A stretch of DNA of 64,000 bases from Grimontia indica (lineage in GTDB: Bacteria; Pseudomonadota; Gammaproteobacteria; Enterobacterales; Vibrionaceae): assembly GCF_000333895.2 (NCBI RefSeq), contig NZ_ANFM02000012.1:124001-188000 (forward strand), written 5' to 3'. Below the pieces are notes generated by a model. The model had not been told where the DNA came from, ran no database searches, and saw only the letters and a program-made list of their open reading frames with translations. This document shows positions 26,236 to 36,268 of the stretch, in pieces; the first letter of the stretch is position 1; every line of letters begins with the position of its first letter. The position numbers were made by a program, and so were the translations under genes.

Positions 26236-27306
26236 TTAGACTTCTAGCTCTCTGGTCAGGCTTTCAAGCAGCTTTTGTACTGGTGCTGCCAGCCCGACTT
26301 TCGCTGGTTGGGTTAAGTTATACCAAAGCCCGCCGTTGCCTTCCATGATCCCGTTTTCCCCAATGTTATCGGGTTTACTGTGTAACTTGACGCGAACAGG
26401 CACGATATCTAGGTGAAAATGGCTGAAGGTGTGACGAAACGCCGTCAGATGTTCAGGTTTCTCATAGCTGTTTTCCGCCAATTTACGGGAGATGAAACCC
26501 TCAGCGGTTTGCTCTGAGGTTTCTGGCAGGCACCACAAACCTCCCCAAAGTCCTGCTGGTGGTCGCTGCTCCAGCCAGATTTGGTCTTGGTACTGGAACA
26601 AAACAAAACAGGTTTCTTTTTCCGGAATGGTTTTCTTAGGTTTCTTGCCGGGAAAATCGGCCTGACGTCCTTGAGCATTGGCTTCACAGCTGTAATTGAC
26701 GGGGCAGATATCGCACTTGGGTTTGCTTCGGGTACAAATCATCGCACCCATGTCCATCATTGCCTGGTTGTAGCGCTGTACACCTTCGGCAGGCGTGTTT
26801 GCTTCGGCATGTTGCCAAAGAAGATTCTCGACAGGCTTTTTGCCTGGCCAGCCTTCAACCGCGAAGTGACGGGAAAGGGTACGCTTCACGTTACCATCTA
26901 AAATCGGATGATGTTGACCGAGTGACAGTGAAAGCACAGCACCAGCAGTGGAGCGGCCGACACCAGGTAGCGCCATCACGTCTTCAATATTTGTTGGGAA
27001 TTCGCCACCGAATTCAGTGGCGATCTTCTGCGCCGCTTTATGTAGGTTGCGGGCACGGGCGTAGTAGCCAAGCCCTGTCCAGAGGTGCAGCACTTCATCG
27101 AGCTCGGCATTTGCCAAGTCCACAACCGTTGGAAAGCGTGCCATAAAGCGCTCGAAGTAGGGGATAACCGTCGCAACCTGTGTTTGCTGCAACATGATTT
27201 CTGACAGCCACACTTTGTAAGGTGTTTTTTCTTGCTGCCACGGCAGGGTTTTACGGCCGTATTTGTCATACCACGTCAAAATGGCATCGGAAAAAGACTG
27301 ACTCAC
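26236..27306 (-). CDS. mutY: Adenine DNA glycosylase MutY
   Basis: Removes adenine mispaired with 8-oxoguanine. The 356-residue protein has catalytic E36 ([13 protein letters not shown]), the helix-hairpin-helix [11 protein letters not shown] with catalytic D137 (PILDGNVKR), the [4Fe-4S] cysteines C191-X6-C-X2-C-X5-C207 and a C-terminal NUDIX-like domain that reads 8-oxoG. The start is GTG (27306). It diverges from trmB across 180 bases that should hold both promoters; yggX follows 19 bases on. Confidence 0.97.
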   Translation of the reverse strand: MSQSFSDAILTWYDKYGRKTLPWQQEKTPYKVWLSEIMLQQTQVATVIPYFERFMARFPTVVDLANAELDEVLHLWTGLGYYARARNLHKAAQKIATEFGGEFPTNIEDVMALPGVGRSTAGAVLSLSLGQHHPILDGNVKRTLSRHFAVEGWPGKKPVENLLWQHAEANTPAEGVQRYNQAMMDMGAMICTRSKPKCDICPVNYSCEANAQGRQADFPGKKPKKTIPEKETCFVLFQYQDQIWLEQRPPAGLWGGLWCLPETSEQTAEGFISRKLAENSYEKPEHLTAFRHTFSHFHLDIVPVRVKLHSKPDNIGENGIMEGNGGLWYNLTQPAKVGLAAPVQKLLESLTRELEV

Positions 27307-27486
27307 TTTACTTGCTCTTTGTTATCTTTATTGGCGGACAGTCTACTACGGTCGCTGATTAAAAAAGACCACGTTTTCTGGAAAGATTTGTACGGTAAGC
27401 GTCCAAGACTTGCACCGAGGCGCAATCTTTGGATAATGCGCGATCCGCTTAACTTTTCTTCATTATTGAGTTGCAGGCATAACACC

Positions 27487-28203
27487 ATGGCAGAAGTCAT
27501 CAAAACCGAATTGAACGAAGACGGCAAAGTTATTCGTAAGATCAGAAGCTTTGTACGTCGCGAAGGGCGTTTGACCAAAGGTCAGGAGCAAGCAATGAAC
27601 GATTGCTGGCCGACCATGGGGATCGACTTCGAAGAGAAGCAACTCAATTGGACAGAAGTGTTCGGCAACGACAACCCAGTCGTGCTGGAAATCGGTTTCG
27701 GTATGGGCGCATCTTTGGTTGAAATGGCAAAAAACGCACCGGAGAAAAACTTCATCGGTATTGAAGTACACAGCCCAGGTGTTGGTGCATGTTTGATGGC
27801 AGCGCGCGACGCAGGAATTACTAACCTGCGCGTCATGTGTCACGACGCGGTTGAAGTGTTCGAGCACATGCTGCCAGTTGCGAGCCTTGATACCGTTCAG
27901 CTTTTCTTCCCAGACCCATGGCACAAAGCACGTCACCACAAGCGTCGTATCGTTCAGCCAGCATTTGTTCAAATGCTGCGTGACAAGCTGAAAATCGGTG
28001 GCATTTTCCACATGGCGACGGACTGGGAAAACTATGCTGAACATATGGTTGAAGTGATGGATGTGGCACCGGGCTACAAAAACACAGCAGTAGATGGTCC
28101 ATACATTCCACGCCCTGAAGAGCGTCCACTGACTAAATTCGAAGCGCGCGGCCACCGTCTTGGCCACGGCGTTTGGGATATGAAGTACGCCCGCGTCGAT
28201 TAA
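27487..28203 (+). CDS. trmB: tRNA (guanine-N7-)-methyltransferase TrmB
   Basis: Methylates G46 in the tRNA variable loop. 238 residues with the SAM-binding motif [11 protein letters not shown], the acidic [11 protein letters not shown] and the catalytic [15 protein letters not shown]. The frame is open upstream into mutY, but the ATG at 27487 begins the conserved MAEVIKTEL... part. It ends before a terminator; E. coli also places trmB divergent from mutY. Confidence 0.96.
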   Translation: MAEVIKTELNEDGKVIRKIRSFVRREGRLTKGQEQAMNDCWPTMGIDFEEKQLNWTEVFGNDNPVVLEIGFGMGASLVEMAKNAPEKNFIGIEVHSPGVGACLMAARDAGITNLRVMCHDAVEVFEHMLPVASLDTVQLFFPDPWHKARHHKRRIVQPAFVQMLRDKLKIGGIFHMATDWENYAEHMVEVMDVAPGYKNTAVDGPYIPRPEERPLTKFEARGHRLGHGVWDMKYARVD

Positions 28204-28256
28204 TAAAAAACTCATACCATTCTTGCGACATGACTGTGTAAAGTGTCGCAAAGCCT

Positions 28257-28282
28257 AAAGCCAACCTCGTGTTGGCTTTTTT
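28257..28282 (+). terminator. Terminator between trmB and glutaminase gene
   Basis: The perfect stem AAAGCCAAC / GTTGGCTTT with a CTCGT loop is followed by a T run. An additional inverted repeat (TTGCGACA / TGTCGCAA) lies at about 28222-28251. Confidence 0.8.
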
Positions 28283-28299
28283 GACCACTGGAGATAGCA

Positions 28300-29220
28300 A
28301 TGAAACCCACCCCAGAGCTTTTGAGCGGTATCCTGGAAGAAGTTCGTCCGCTGATCGGACAGGGCAAAGTCGCCGACTATATTCCGGCTCTGAAAAAAGT
28401 GCCTGCCTCTAAATTGGGTATCGCGGTGTGCTACAACGACGGCGAAATCATCAAAGCGGGTGATGCCGAAGAAGCCTTTTCTATTCAGTCTATTTCCAAG
28501 GTGCTCAGTCTCACGCTAGCCCTGCAAAATTACCAGCCAGAGGAGATTTGGCATCGGGTGGGTAAAGAGCCTTCCGGTCAGGCATTCAACTCGATGATCC
28601 AGTTGGAAATGGAGCAGGGGATCCCCCGAAATCCATTCATCAATGCCGGCGCGCTGGTGGTGTGCGACATGCTCCACAGCCGTCTTTCTGCCCCTCGTCA
28701 ACGCATGCTGGAATTCGTTCGTCGCCTGTCCGGTAACGAGCATATTTGCTACGACAAAATGGTGGCCTCTTCCGAAATGGATCACAGTGACCGAAATGCG
28801 TCGATTGCTTATCTGATGCGGGCTTTTGGCAATTTTGACAACGATGTGATGCCCGTGCTGGCCAATTACTTCCATTACTGCGCACTTCAAATGAGTTGTG
28901 TGGATTTGGCAAAGACCTTTAACTATCTGGCAAATAAGGGACTTCCTTTAGGCGCAGAAAAAACAATTGTCAGCCAGACTCAAAGTAAGCAGGTCAATGC
29001 ACTTCTTGCGACCTGTGGTTTGTACGATGGCGCAGGGGAGTTTGCTTACCGAGTTGGCATGCCGGGTAAGTCGGGCGTCGGTGGTGGGATCATTGCAATC
29101 GTGCCGGGCGAAATGTCTATCGCCGTCTGGTCACCGGAGCTGGATCCATCAGGCAACTCCCTCGCGGGCACAGCAGCACTAGAACTGCTGGCAGAGCGCA
29201 TCGGCCGTTCAATCTTCTAG
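28300..29220 (+). CDS. glsB: Glutaminase (GlsB/YneH type)
   Basis: Hydrolyses glutamine to glutamate and ammonia. The 306-residue protein belongs to the serine-dependent beta-lactamase-like glutaminases: SIQSISK carries the S64-x-x-K67 pair, followed by [19 protein letters not shown] and, late, KSGVGGGI. It is closer to the E. coli YneH sequence than to YbaS as I recall them. It is transcribed alone between two terminators, with GGAGA 6 bases before the ATG. Confidence 0.94.
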   Translation: MKPTPELLSGILEEVRPLIGQGKVADYIPALKKVPASKLGIAVCYNDGEIIKAGDAEEAFSIQSISKVLSLTLALQNYQPEEIWHRVGKEPSGQAFNSMIQLEMEQGIPRNPFINAGALVVCDMLHSRLSAPRQRMLEFVRRLSGNEHICYDKMVASSEMDHSDRNASIAYLMRAFGNFDNDVMPVLANYFHYCALQMSCVDLAKTFNYLANKGLPLGAEKTIVSQTQSKQVNALLATCGLYDGAGEFAYRVGMPGKSGVGGGIIAIVPGEMSIAVWSPELDPSGNSLAGTAALELLAERIGRSIF

Positions 29221-29305
29221 GGTCTGCAGTCAGACTCTAGTGCCTGGACAGGTGTGACTTCAAAACCGGGTGACACCGTCTAAGCCTGAGATGCGGAGAA
29301 GGTTT

Positions 29306-30067
29306 ATGGGAATTGTGAGTCTGACAAATATGCTGAAAGTATCCTGTGCGTTGTTGGCGATGCTGCCATTTCTTGCGGCGGCGGACGCTTGTCGCCCTGA
29401 GCTCCATGGCGATATCGAAATCAAGTCCAACAGTATCTTTATCGAGCAGAACAATAATACGTTCCGTATCGAACCCAACGGCAACCTCTATGTTGATGTA
29501 CACCGCGTTAGTCTGAATGACGCGCAGAAGGCTTCTCTCACCGCTTACAGCGAGAGAGTGCGTGCTGATTTACCGTTTATCAGTAAATCGCTGTCTGATG
29601 AGCTGCAAACCTCCTGGCGTGCGCTTGATGGCGTGTTGGCTGCCGAATTGGGTGAGCAAAGCAGCCTTCGTGGTGAGTTTGGTCAGTTCCACCAGCACCT
29701 GCAACGCAGCGTCAGTGCCTCGTTTTACGCTGAAGATCATTCGCCACAGCTTAACCACAGAGCGCTGACCCACACAGTACGCGAACTGGAATCAAGCCTG
29801 CCGCAGTTAATCGCCACCGTTTCGAGCCGTGGTTTGATGGACATTGCGGCATTGAGCGCTGGTCAGAACAATCGCATGGAATTTATCTCCAAGAAGATGG
29901 CAACGCTTCAGGACAAGCTTGCCAATGAAGTCCGCGTGCAGCGCAATCGTACCGTGGGTGTCAGACAGGAGCTGTGTTCTCGTCTTGGCGTCTGGCAGGA
30001 TCGGGAATCAGAGATTTCTGAACTTATTCCTGCGCTGAAAGGCTGGAAAACTGTCACTGTTCGCTAG
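29306..30067 (+). CDS. yggN: YggN-like periplasmic protein (DUF2884)
   Basis: A 253-residue protein of the DUF2884 family, function unknown. The N-terminus looks like a signal peptide (hydrophobic MLKVSCALLAMLPFLAAADA) with a cysteine just after it that could be lipidated, though the site is not a clean lipobox. The rest is mostly helical with acidic/amide-rich segments. The ATG at 29306 is chosen for GGAGAAGG upstream; the frame opens at 29270. E. coli yggN also lies near trmB-mutY, which supports the assignment. Confidence 0.8.
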   Translation: MGIVSLTNMLKVSCALLAMLPFLAAADACRPELHGDIEIKSNSIFIEQNNNTFRIEPNGNLYVDVHRVSLNDAQKASLTAYSERVRADLPFISKSLSDELQTSWRALDGVLAAELGEQSSLRGEFGQFHQHLQRSVSASFYAEDHSPQLNHRALTHTVRELESSLPQLIATVSSRGLMDIAALSAGQNNRMEFISKKMATLQDKLANEVRVQRNRTVGVRQELCSRLGVWQDRESEISELIPALKGWKTVTVR

Positions 30068-30081
30068 TGAAAACATGATAG

Positions 30082-30111
30082 AAAAACAGCGCGGATTTCC
30101 GCGCTGTTTTT
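30082..30111. terminator. Bidirectional terminator between converging genes
   Basis: A perfect stem AAAAACAGCGCGG / CCGCGCTGTTTTT with an ATTT loop lies between the converging yggN-like gene and the transglutaminase-like gene. T and A runs on both sides suit both directions. Confidence 0.85.
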
Positions 30112-30130
30112 GTTTCTGCTGTCTGTCTTT

Positions 30131-32083
30131 TTACGGTCTGTAGGTAAACTCGTAATCCACGTTTTGCCAGGCGTCATCCACATGTCGCATGTACTGGCGC
30201 AGCTCTTTGGCTTCTACATAGCGGGTTTTCGCCCGGTAATAATAATCTGCCTCTACATAGGTTTTATTGAGCAGTACTTCACCGGGTTCGGCCACGGTTT
30301 TCAGTGAGCTTTTGAATTCGAAAAACGGATTGCTCACCGTGTTTTCCGATTGCTCAATGTCCCAGTTTTCAGGAAGGCTCAATTTGATTTTTTGGCGAAC
30401 TGCCCCATCGGTGCCAAAGCGGAATGGGGTTTTTCGACGGATGAGATCCGGCTTGGTCAGGTAGTCATCGACAATGTCACCGGAAATCACAAACGAGTAG
30501 GTGTCATCGGTCTTCGACCAGAGATCTTCAATCACGTACGCTTCATTGAGTGTCAGCTCGTTCAGATCTTTATCGTCGCTGATAGACAACGGACGCAAGA
30601 AATCGAGACCACTGAAGAAGCCTGCATAGTAGTTGGCATATTCCTCGCCCAGTTCACGCAACGGTTTTGACTCCAAATACCGGCGCCAGCGTTCCGCTTC
30701 CAGCCCTCGATAGGTGGTTTTCACCGCCAGATAGCTCTGCGCGTTGGCATGATTGACCACATAACGCTGCTCGATGTCCTGAGTCACAGGAACTTCCTGT
30801 GTTGCCATCTGGGTGAGCTCCTTGCTGTCAGGTTTGAGGATCAGACCATAGCCGAGTCTTGACTGGGCAAGGGTATCGAGGCGGTTGCCTTGATGGGTGC
30901 GGGTGGCATCCACCCAAATCCATTCGCCGTCCTTTTTCAGCGCTACGATCACATGGTTGAAACTGAAAGGGGCAGCAGGCTGGTGTGGCAGCTGTTCACG
31001 CCAGAAAGTGTCGACTAACGCCGGATAGGCCTCAATCCCCATGGCTTCCAACATGGAAACCAGCAGTAGGGCTTTGTCTTTGCAATCGCCGTAGCCTTGA
31101 GAAAGGATTTGCTCTGGTGGGCGTGGCTTGTGCGAGCCAATGCCGTTTTCAATACCCAGATAGCGGATGTTGTTCTGCACAAAATGAATCGCAGCCACAG
31201 CCTGCTTCTCCGGCGCATCCGGATAAGTTTGTTGGATGTCTTTCACCAATGCCTGCACTTCTTCGTCGTCCGGCGTGGCCTGGTAAAGTGGTAAAGCCCA
31301 GCTCACCACATCTTTCCAACTGCTATAGCTAGAAACATGAAGATATGGGTAGGGGTTATACCAACGCGGCTGCTCTGGCTCGTCGAAATCATACAGGCCA
31401 TTCGTTTCACGATAGGTGAAGGTGGTGATGCCATCATCGCGGGTCTGGCGAAAATCGCCCTGTCCTTTTCCGTCTAGATTGGTGACCGAAATGCCACTGT
31501 CTGAAGGGGCCAGAATACGCGCATTAACCAGCGCCACTGTACTTGCCCAGCCGGTTTTGAGGTACCATTCGCGACGCTCGCCAAACACGGGATTGAAGCC
31601 GGTTATTGTGTAGCTAACATCAATCACATCGCCCATCTGAACGTCATTGAGGACGATATGCAGGGTTTCATCGCCGTTGTAGAGCAGTGAATCGAGATCA
31701 ACCTCCCGTTTGAATCGGTCGATCTCCGCAGTTTCTTTTCGATCCAGCACTTTGCCATCGCGCACCAGTTCGAGGCGGTGGATAGCGACTTTTTGATAGG
31801 ACGGATCGAAATCGATCGAGATCTGGGAGCCGGATTCAACACCTTCAATTGACACCACTTTGCTGGTGTAGCGTTTGTATTCGATGGGATTTGTCGCGAC
31901 AAGGTTAAGCTGCCGATCAACAATCAGAAATTGTTGATCGTAATAGTGGGCGCTTTTGTCGATCTCTGGAATTTGGGAGATAGGCTTTACCCAATCGGGC
32001 AAAGCGGCATATAAGGCATTCTGCGCCAAAGCGAGTTGCGGGAAACTCGCCAGAGCGCCAAGGGCAATCAGATACTTCTTCAT
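30131..32083 (-). CDS. Exported DUF3857/transglutaminase-like protein
   Basis: 650 residues with a signal peptide (MKKYLIALGALASFPQLALA), a DUF3857 beta-rich domain (about 50-220) and a transglutaminase-like core with a plausible triad: C334 (GYGDCKDKALLL), H377 (FNHVIV) and D392 (VDATR). A beta-rich C-terminal part follows. Such periplasmic proteins are thought to act on peptides or protein cross-links, but no substrate is established. It is transcribed toward the shared terminator at 30082. No neighbouring gene hints at its partner; hemW lies 53 bases upstream. Confidence 0.88.
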   Translation of the reverse strand: MKKYLIALGALASFPQLALAQNALYAALPDWVKPISQIPEIDKSAHYYDQQFLIVDRQLNLVATNPIEYKRYTSKVVSIEGVESGSQISIDFDPSYQKVAIHRLELVRDGKVLDRKETAEIDRFKREVDLDSLLYNGDETLHIVLNDVQMGDVIDVSYTITGFNPVFGERREWYLKTGWASTVALVNARILAPSDSGISVTNLDGKGQGDFRQTRDDGITTFTYRETNGLYDFDEPEQPRWYNPYPYLHVSSYSSWKDVVSWALPLYQATPDDEEVQALVKDIQQTYPDAPEKQAVAAIHFVQNNIRYLGIENGIGSHKPRPPEQILSQGYGDCKDKALLLVSMLEAMGIEAYPALVDTFWREQLPHQPAAPFSFNHVIVALKKDGEWIWVDATRTHQGNRLDTLAQSRLGYGLILKPDSKELTQMATQEVPVTQDIEQRYVVNHANAQSYLAVKTTYRGLEAERWRRYLESKPLRELGEEYANYYAGFFSGLDFLRPLSISDDKDLNELTLNEAYVIEDLWSKTDDTYSFVISGDIVDDYLTKPDLIRRKTPFRFGTDGAVRQKIKLSLPENWDIEQSENTVSNPFFEFKSSLKTVAEPGEVLLNKTYVEADYYYRAKTRYVEAKELRQYMRHVDDAWQNVDYEFTYRP

Positions 32084-32136
32084 CTACAACGCTGTCCATT
32101 GCTATCGAGAACAAAAGGCAGCGTCGCATTGGCTGC

Positions 32137-33288
32137 CTACTCGTTGATGAACCCTGCGAGTAGATCGTTCAGGAACAATCGCCCTTTCTCTGTCACTTGC
32201 CAGTGGGTGTCAGTCTCAGCCAGCAAGCCTTCCTCAATCGCATGTCGAAGCGGCGTTTCGACGGTGTCGAGTGCCAGCCCGGTTCTTGCCGGATAGTCGG
32301 CTTTCGGGCAGGACTCCACCAGTCGGAATCGGTTCATGAAGAACTCGAACGGCAGTTCATCTGCTTCCACTATATGCAATTCGCTGAGGTAGTCTTTCTC
32401 AGGATCGAGATATCCGCGCGGATGTTTCACTTTTACTGTGCGCTGTACAGTATTGTCATCCAAGGTAATTTTGCCGTGAGCACCGCAACCGATACCCAGA
32501 TAATCACCAAAACGCCAGTAGTTGAGGTTGTGACGGCACTGGAATCCCGGCTTGCTGTAACCTGAGGTTTCGTACTGCACATAACCGGCATCAGACAGCA
32601 GTTTGTGGCCTTGTTCGAAGATGTCCCAAAGATCGTCATCATCCGGCAGTGTGGGCGGCTTAGAGTAATACTGGGTGTTCGGCTCGATAGTGAGCTGATA
32701 CCAGGAAAGGTGCGGCGGATTGAGCGCAATCGCCTGTTTGAGGTCATCCAGCGCGCCTTCGAGTGTTTGATCAGGAAGACCATGCATCAGATCGAGGTTA
32801 AAGCTGTTAAGCCCAGCTTCGTGCGCAAGATTAGCGGCGCGTTTGGCTTCATCCGCGCCGTGAATGCGACCAAGACGGGCGAGCTTTTGGTTATCAAAGC
32901 TCTGCACGCCAATCGATATGCGGTTCACGCCAGCTTTGCGGTAAGCCACGAACTTGTCGGCTTCCACGGTGCCGGGGTTGGCTTCCATGGTGATTTCAAT
33001 GTCATCATCAAACGGGATCTGCGCTTCGATGCCTTGCAGCAAGCGGGTGATCTCTTCCGGTGACATCAGGCTCGGTGTACCACCACCAATGAAGATGGAA
33101 TGCAACCCGCGGCCACTCACCCCTTTGAAACGGTTGAGGTCTTTCCTCAAATCATCAAGTAAGGCATCGATGTAGTCGCGCTCCGGCACCTCGCCTTTCA
33201 GCGTGTGGGAGTTAAAATCGCAGTACGGGCACTTTTGCACACACCAGGGGATGTGAACATAAAGGCTCAGGGGAATGTGAACCGCCAT
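32137..33288 (-). CDS. hemW: Heme chaperone HemW (radical SAM)
   Basis: Delivers heme to respiratory proteins; related to the oxygen-independent coproporphyrinogen oxidase HemN but lacking its activity. The 383-residue protein has the radical SAM cluster CVQKCPYC (CxxxCxxC), IFIGGGTPS and ITMEANPGTVE. It lies 6 bases after rdgB, as in E. coli, and ends the yggS-to-hemW run. Confidence 0.95.
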   Translation of the reverse strand: MAVHIPLSLYVHIPWCVQKCPYCDFNSHTLKGEVPERDYIDALLDDLRKDLNRFKGVSGRGLHSIFIGGGTPSLMSPEEITRLLQGIEAQIPFDDDIEITMEANPGTVEADKFVAYRKAGVNRISIGVQSFDNQKLARLGRIHGADEAKRAANLAHEAGLNSFNLDLMHGLPDQTLEGALDDLKQAIALNPPHLSWYQLTIEPNTQYYSKPPTLPDDDDLWDIFEQGHKLLSDAGYVQYETSGYSKPGFQCRHNLNYWRFGDYLGIGCGAHGKITLDDNTVQRTVKVKHPRGYLDPEKDYLSELHIVEADELPFEFFMNRFRLVESCPKADYPARTGLALDTVETPLRHAIEEGLLAETDTHWQVTEKGRLFLNDLLAGFINE

Positions 33289-33294
33289 CGGGGA

Positions 33295-33894
33295 TTACTT
33301 CTTCTCTTCGCTCATGGCAGCAAACAGCTTCTTCAGCGCCTGACCGCGGTGTGAGATTTGCTTTTTCACCGCAGGCTCAATGTTTGCCAGCGTGCAGCCA
33401 TGTTCTTCCACGTAAAACACTGGGTCGTAACCAAAGCCGTGTGAGCCCGACGCTTCGCGGGCGATGGTGCCTTCAAATTTACCATGGCAAACCAGTGGTG
33501 TTGGGTCGTTGGCGTGGCGCATATAAACCAGTACACAGTGGAAACGCGCGGTGCGTTTGTCATCCGGTGCGTCCGCCATGTTTTCCAGCAGCTTTTCCAG
33601 ATTCGCCTGATCGCCTTTTCCTTCGCCGGCATAACGCGCGCTGTAAACACCCGGTGCACCGTTGAGGTAATCCACTTCCAAACCGGAGTCATCTGCGATG
33701 GCTGGCAGGCCAGTTTCTTTTGCTGCATGGCGCGCTTTGATGATGGCGTTTTCAATGAAGGTGGTGCCGGTTTCGTCAGCGTCTTTTACCGCGAACTCAC
33801 TTTGTGCAAACACTTCCAGACCGAAATCCTGTAGCAGATCAGCCATCTCTTTGACTTTGCCAGCGTTACCTGTTGCCAGAACCACTTTGCTCAT
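33295..33894 (-). CDS. rdgB: dITP/XTP pyrophosphatase RdgB
   Basis: Hydrolyses non-canonical purine triphosphates to keep inosine and xanthine out of DNA and RNA. 199 residues with the family motifs [33 protein letters not shown] and [10 protein letters not shown] near residue 145. The ATG at 33894 is chosen over the open frame to 33963 because it matches the family start and has AGGAGAG upstream. Confidence 0.96.
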   Translation of the reverse strand: MSKVVLATGNAGKVKEMADLLQDFGLEVFAQSEFAVKDADETGTTFIENAIIKARHAAKETGLPAIADDSGLEVDYLNGAPGVYSARYAGEGKGDQANLEKLLENMADAPDDKRTARFHCVLVYMRHANDPTPLVCHGKFEGTIAREASGSHGFGYDPVFYVEEHGCTLANIEPAVKKQISHRGQALKKLFAAMSEEKK

Positions 33895-33933
33895 TGTTCT
33901 CTCCTGAATTTGGGGGCGGCCGCGAATCGAAAA

Positions 33934-33962
33934 CCAAAAAAAGGCGCCGCAATGGGGCGCCA
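33934..33962 (-). terminator. Terminator between the DUF4426 gene and rdgB
   Basis: On the minus strand GGCGCC(CCATTGC)GGCGCC is followed by a seven-T run. It separates rdgB-hemW from the upstream genes. Confidence 0.75.
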
Positions 33963-33983
33963 TGATACCTGAATAAACAGGGG

Positions 33984-34418
33984 TCAGTCAGCGTAAAACG
34001 TCTGGTTAAAGGTCAGTTTTCCGCTGCGGTTTCCTTCAGCGCTGATATCAATAGTGAAGGCATAATTTTCTTCGTTGGCAAACCGAAGCTCTGCCAGATA
34101 GTAAATCGCATCGCCTTCACGCACTTCGCGGAAGGTCAGTGGCTTTTTGGTTCCTAGAAGATTACGCGCTTCGCCAGTCAGTGTGGCTGTGAGTGCCGGT
34201 TTTCCTGCCTGTGCTTTATCTAAAATGGCGATGTTCAGGATGGCATTTACACCACTGCGTTTCAGATCATAGGCCTTGGCAACTTTTGGGGTGATAAACG
34301 TGGAGTTAAACGCAGAGTAATGCACTTCCAGCGTGCCGATATCTTTAGACTGACCAGCGTGAGCGAACGGGGAGAGCAGCATCAGTGCGCTGAACAGTGG
34401 GAGAAAGAAACGTTTCAT
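33984..34418 (-). CDS. Periplasmic DUF4426 protein
   Basis: 144 residues with a clear signal peptide ([21 protein letters not shown]) and a beta-rich mature part containing [21 protein letters not shown] and FNQTFYAD at the end, as in the DUF4426 family found in Vibrio and related marine gamma-proteobacteria. The function is unknown. It is inserted between yggU and rdgB, where E. coli has no gene. Confidence 0.82.
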   Translation of the reverse strand: MKRFFLPLFSALMLLSPFAHAGQSKDIGTLEVHYSAFNSTFITPKVAKAYDLKRSGVNAILNIAILDKAQAGKPALTATLTGEARNLLGTKKPLTFREVREGDAIYYLAELRFANEENYAFTIDISAEGNRSGKLTFNQTFYAD

Positions 34419-34512
34419 GACGGATATCCTTGTCGGGTGAAACCAGTGCGTCCATTTGCTGAGTCGCCTAAGACCATTTGCTTAGTAGCCCGGGAAAGAA
34501 CGCACCTTTTAA

Positions 34513-34824
34513 TTACTGCTTAAGTGCGGGGATCAGATCACTGATGGCATCGGGACAAAGCGAAGGGCTATGAATGCGAACTTGCTTGTGTCTGCCAAGC
34601 TCACCTTTTTCGATATCAATCTGGCCTTTGGCCACTTTGAACTGTTTCGACAGGAATTTGGTGAGGTGGGCGTTGGCTTTGCCATCAACAGGTGGAGCGG
34701 TGATGGCGAGTTTAATTTCCTCGCCGTGTTGCCCCATCCATTGGTCCCTGCTGGCCTTGGGCTGGATATAGAGCCTTAAAATAAGGTCATCGTTATCCAG
34801 CCAGGCAGGGCGTGGTGCGGTCAT
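34513..34824 (-). CDS. yggU: YggU/DUF167 family protein
   Basis: A 103-residue small alpha-beta protein of unknown function. Family marks are [26 protein letters not shown] and [12 protein letters not shown]. It follows yggT after 3 bases, the same order as in E. coli. Confidence 0.92.
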   Translation of the reverse strand: MTAPRPAWLDNDDLILRLYIQPKASRDQWMGQHGEEIKLAITAPPVDGKANAHLTKFLSKQFKVAKGQIDIEKGELGRHKQVRIHSPSLCPDAISDLIPALKQ

Positions 34825-34827
34825 GAC

Positions 34828-35394
34828 TTACAGCACGAACCACAGATTGCCGAAGTATGGGCTCAGCAGATCGCCGATAAAGAAATTCAGGAACTGCAGT
34901 GCAATGAACAGGAACAGGATGCTGAGATCCAGACCGCCCAGAGGTGGGATCACGCGGCGAATTGGCGCGACCAGTGGCTCAGTAAGCTGCACCATCACAT
35001 ATTCAATTGGGCTGCGGCCTTGGCTCACCCAGCTCAGAATTGCGCGAAGGATCAGTACCCAGAACAACAAACCACCTGCGGCTTTCACCAACGCCACCAA
35101 GCCAATCAGCAAGTAACTGGAATCAAACACCAGGGTGCCCGAGCCGACCAATTGCAGGGTGAAGAACTTCGCCACACACAGCAGGTACGCAAACAGTACA
35201 GTCGCTAAATCCAAGCTTCCGATTGAAGGAATGATACGGCGCAGCGGTGAAACCACTGGCTGGGTGGCTTTCACCACAAATTGGCTGAATGGGTTATAGA
35301 AGTCAGCGCGTGCCCACTGCAACCAGACCCGAAGCAACACCACCATGATGTAAAGATCGAACAGTGTTGAAACGAGAAAATTCATCGAGTTCAT
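34828..35394 (-). CDS. yggT: YggT family membrane protein
   Basis: A 188-residue inner-membrane protein made of two YGGT repeats, each with a pair of hydrophobic helices flanking an amphipathic NPF/PLR segment (VVSPLRRIIPSIG and LVAPIRRVIPPLGG). Related proteins have been tied to osmotic shock and cell envelope or septation, without a firm mechanism. It lies between proC and yggU; proC is 9 bases upstream. Confidence 0.93.
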   Translation of the reverse strand: MNSMNFLVSTLFDLYIMVVLLRVWLQWARADFYNPFSQFVVKATQPVVSPLRRIIPSIGSLDLATVLFAYLLCVAKFFTLQLVGSGTLVFDSSYLLIGLVALVKAAGGLLFWVLILRAILSWVSQGRSPIEYVMVQLTEPLVAPIRRVIPPLGGLDLSILFLFIALQFLNFFIGDLLSPYFGNLWFVL

Positions 35395-35403
35395 AAATTA
35401 GCC

Positions 35404-36222
35404 CTAAAATAGCGATTCCATCTCTTCGGCGCGGCGCACTGCAGCCTGCATGGCTTCAGAGACCGTTTCCGTGAGTTGTTTGTTATTAAATACGTTCAGT
35501 GCCTCAGCGGTGGTGCCGCCTTTGGACGTGACTTGTTCTCTTAAGGTTGCCAGTTCAATGTCTGGGTTGGCAACCACCATTTTAGCCGCGCCCAGTGCAG
35601 ACTGTTGCACTAATAAGCGAGCTGTTTCCTTGTCAAAGCCTTGTCGCTCAGCTTCAGCCTGCATTGCTTCCATAAACAGGAAAAAATACGCAGGCGCACT
35701 GCCCGCTGCGGCGATAACAGCGTTAATTCCAGACTCTTCTGAAACCCAGCAAATTTCGCCTACAGCTTTCATCAGTTGTCCTGCGAACAACTTGTCTGCA
35801 TCACTAACGAAGTCTGGCGCATAAAGACCGCTCATACCCTCACTAACTAGTGAAGGTGTGTTCGGCATCACGCGAACCAGTTTAAGTTGTGAACCTGCCA
35901 TTTCACTGAGGCGAGCACTGGAAATGCCAGCAGCAATTGAAATCACGAGTTTGCTCGACCAATCTACACCTTCCATATTTTGGAGCAGTGTTTCCATATC
36001 TTGAGGCTTTACAGCCAGAACAACTACGTCGGCTTGCTTTGCGCTGGCAACAGCATCTTCGTTGGCGATGATGCCGTAAGTTTCTCTGTGTTTCGCACTG
36101 ACTTCAGGGCTTCTATCGACAGCAATGAGTTTTTGAGCAGGATAACCTGACTCAAGTAGCCCGGCGATGATTGAACGAGCCATGTTGCCGGCACCGATAA
36201 AAGCGACTGTACGTTGTTCCAT
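35404..36222 (-). CDS. proC: Pyrroline-5-carboxylate reductase ProC
   Basis: Makes proline from pyrroline-5-carboxylate with NAD(P)H. 272 residues: Rossmann motif VAFIGAGNMARSIIAGLL at the N-terminus, VVLAVKPQ, VMPNTPSLV and the C-terminal signature with TSKGGTTAEAL. The ATG at 36222 is chosen for AGGAGA upstream; the frame extends nine codons further. It is inserted between yggS and yggT, a common arrangement outside the enteric bacteria. Confidence 0.96.
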   Translation of the reverse strand: MEQRTVAFIGAGNMARSIIAGLLESGYPAQKLIAVDRSPEVSAKHRETYGIIANEDAVASAKQADVVVLAVKPQDMETLLQNMEGVDWSSKLVISIAAGISSARLSEMAGSQLKLVRVMPNTPSLVSEGMSGLYAPDFVSDADKLFAGQLMKAVGEICWVSEESGINAVIAAAGSAPAYFFLFMEAMQAEAERQGFDKETARLLVQQSALGAAKMVVANPDIELATLREQVTSKGGTTAEALNVFNNKQLTETVSEAMQAAVRRAEEMESLF

Positions 36223-36268
36223 CAATGATATCTCCTTTGAGAAGGTCAACAGACCCTAGATTAATTGG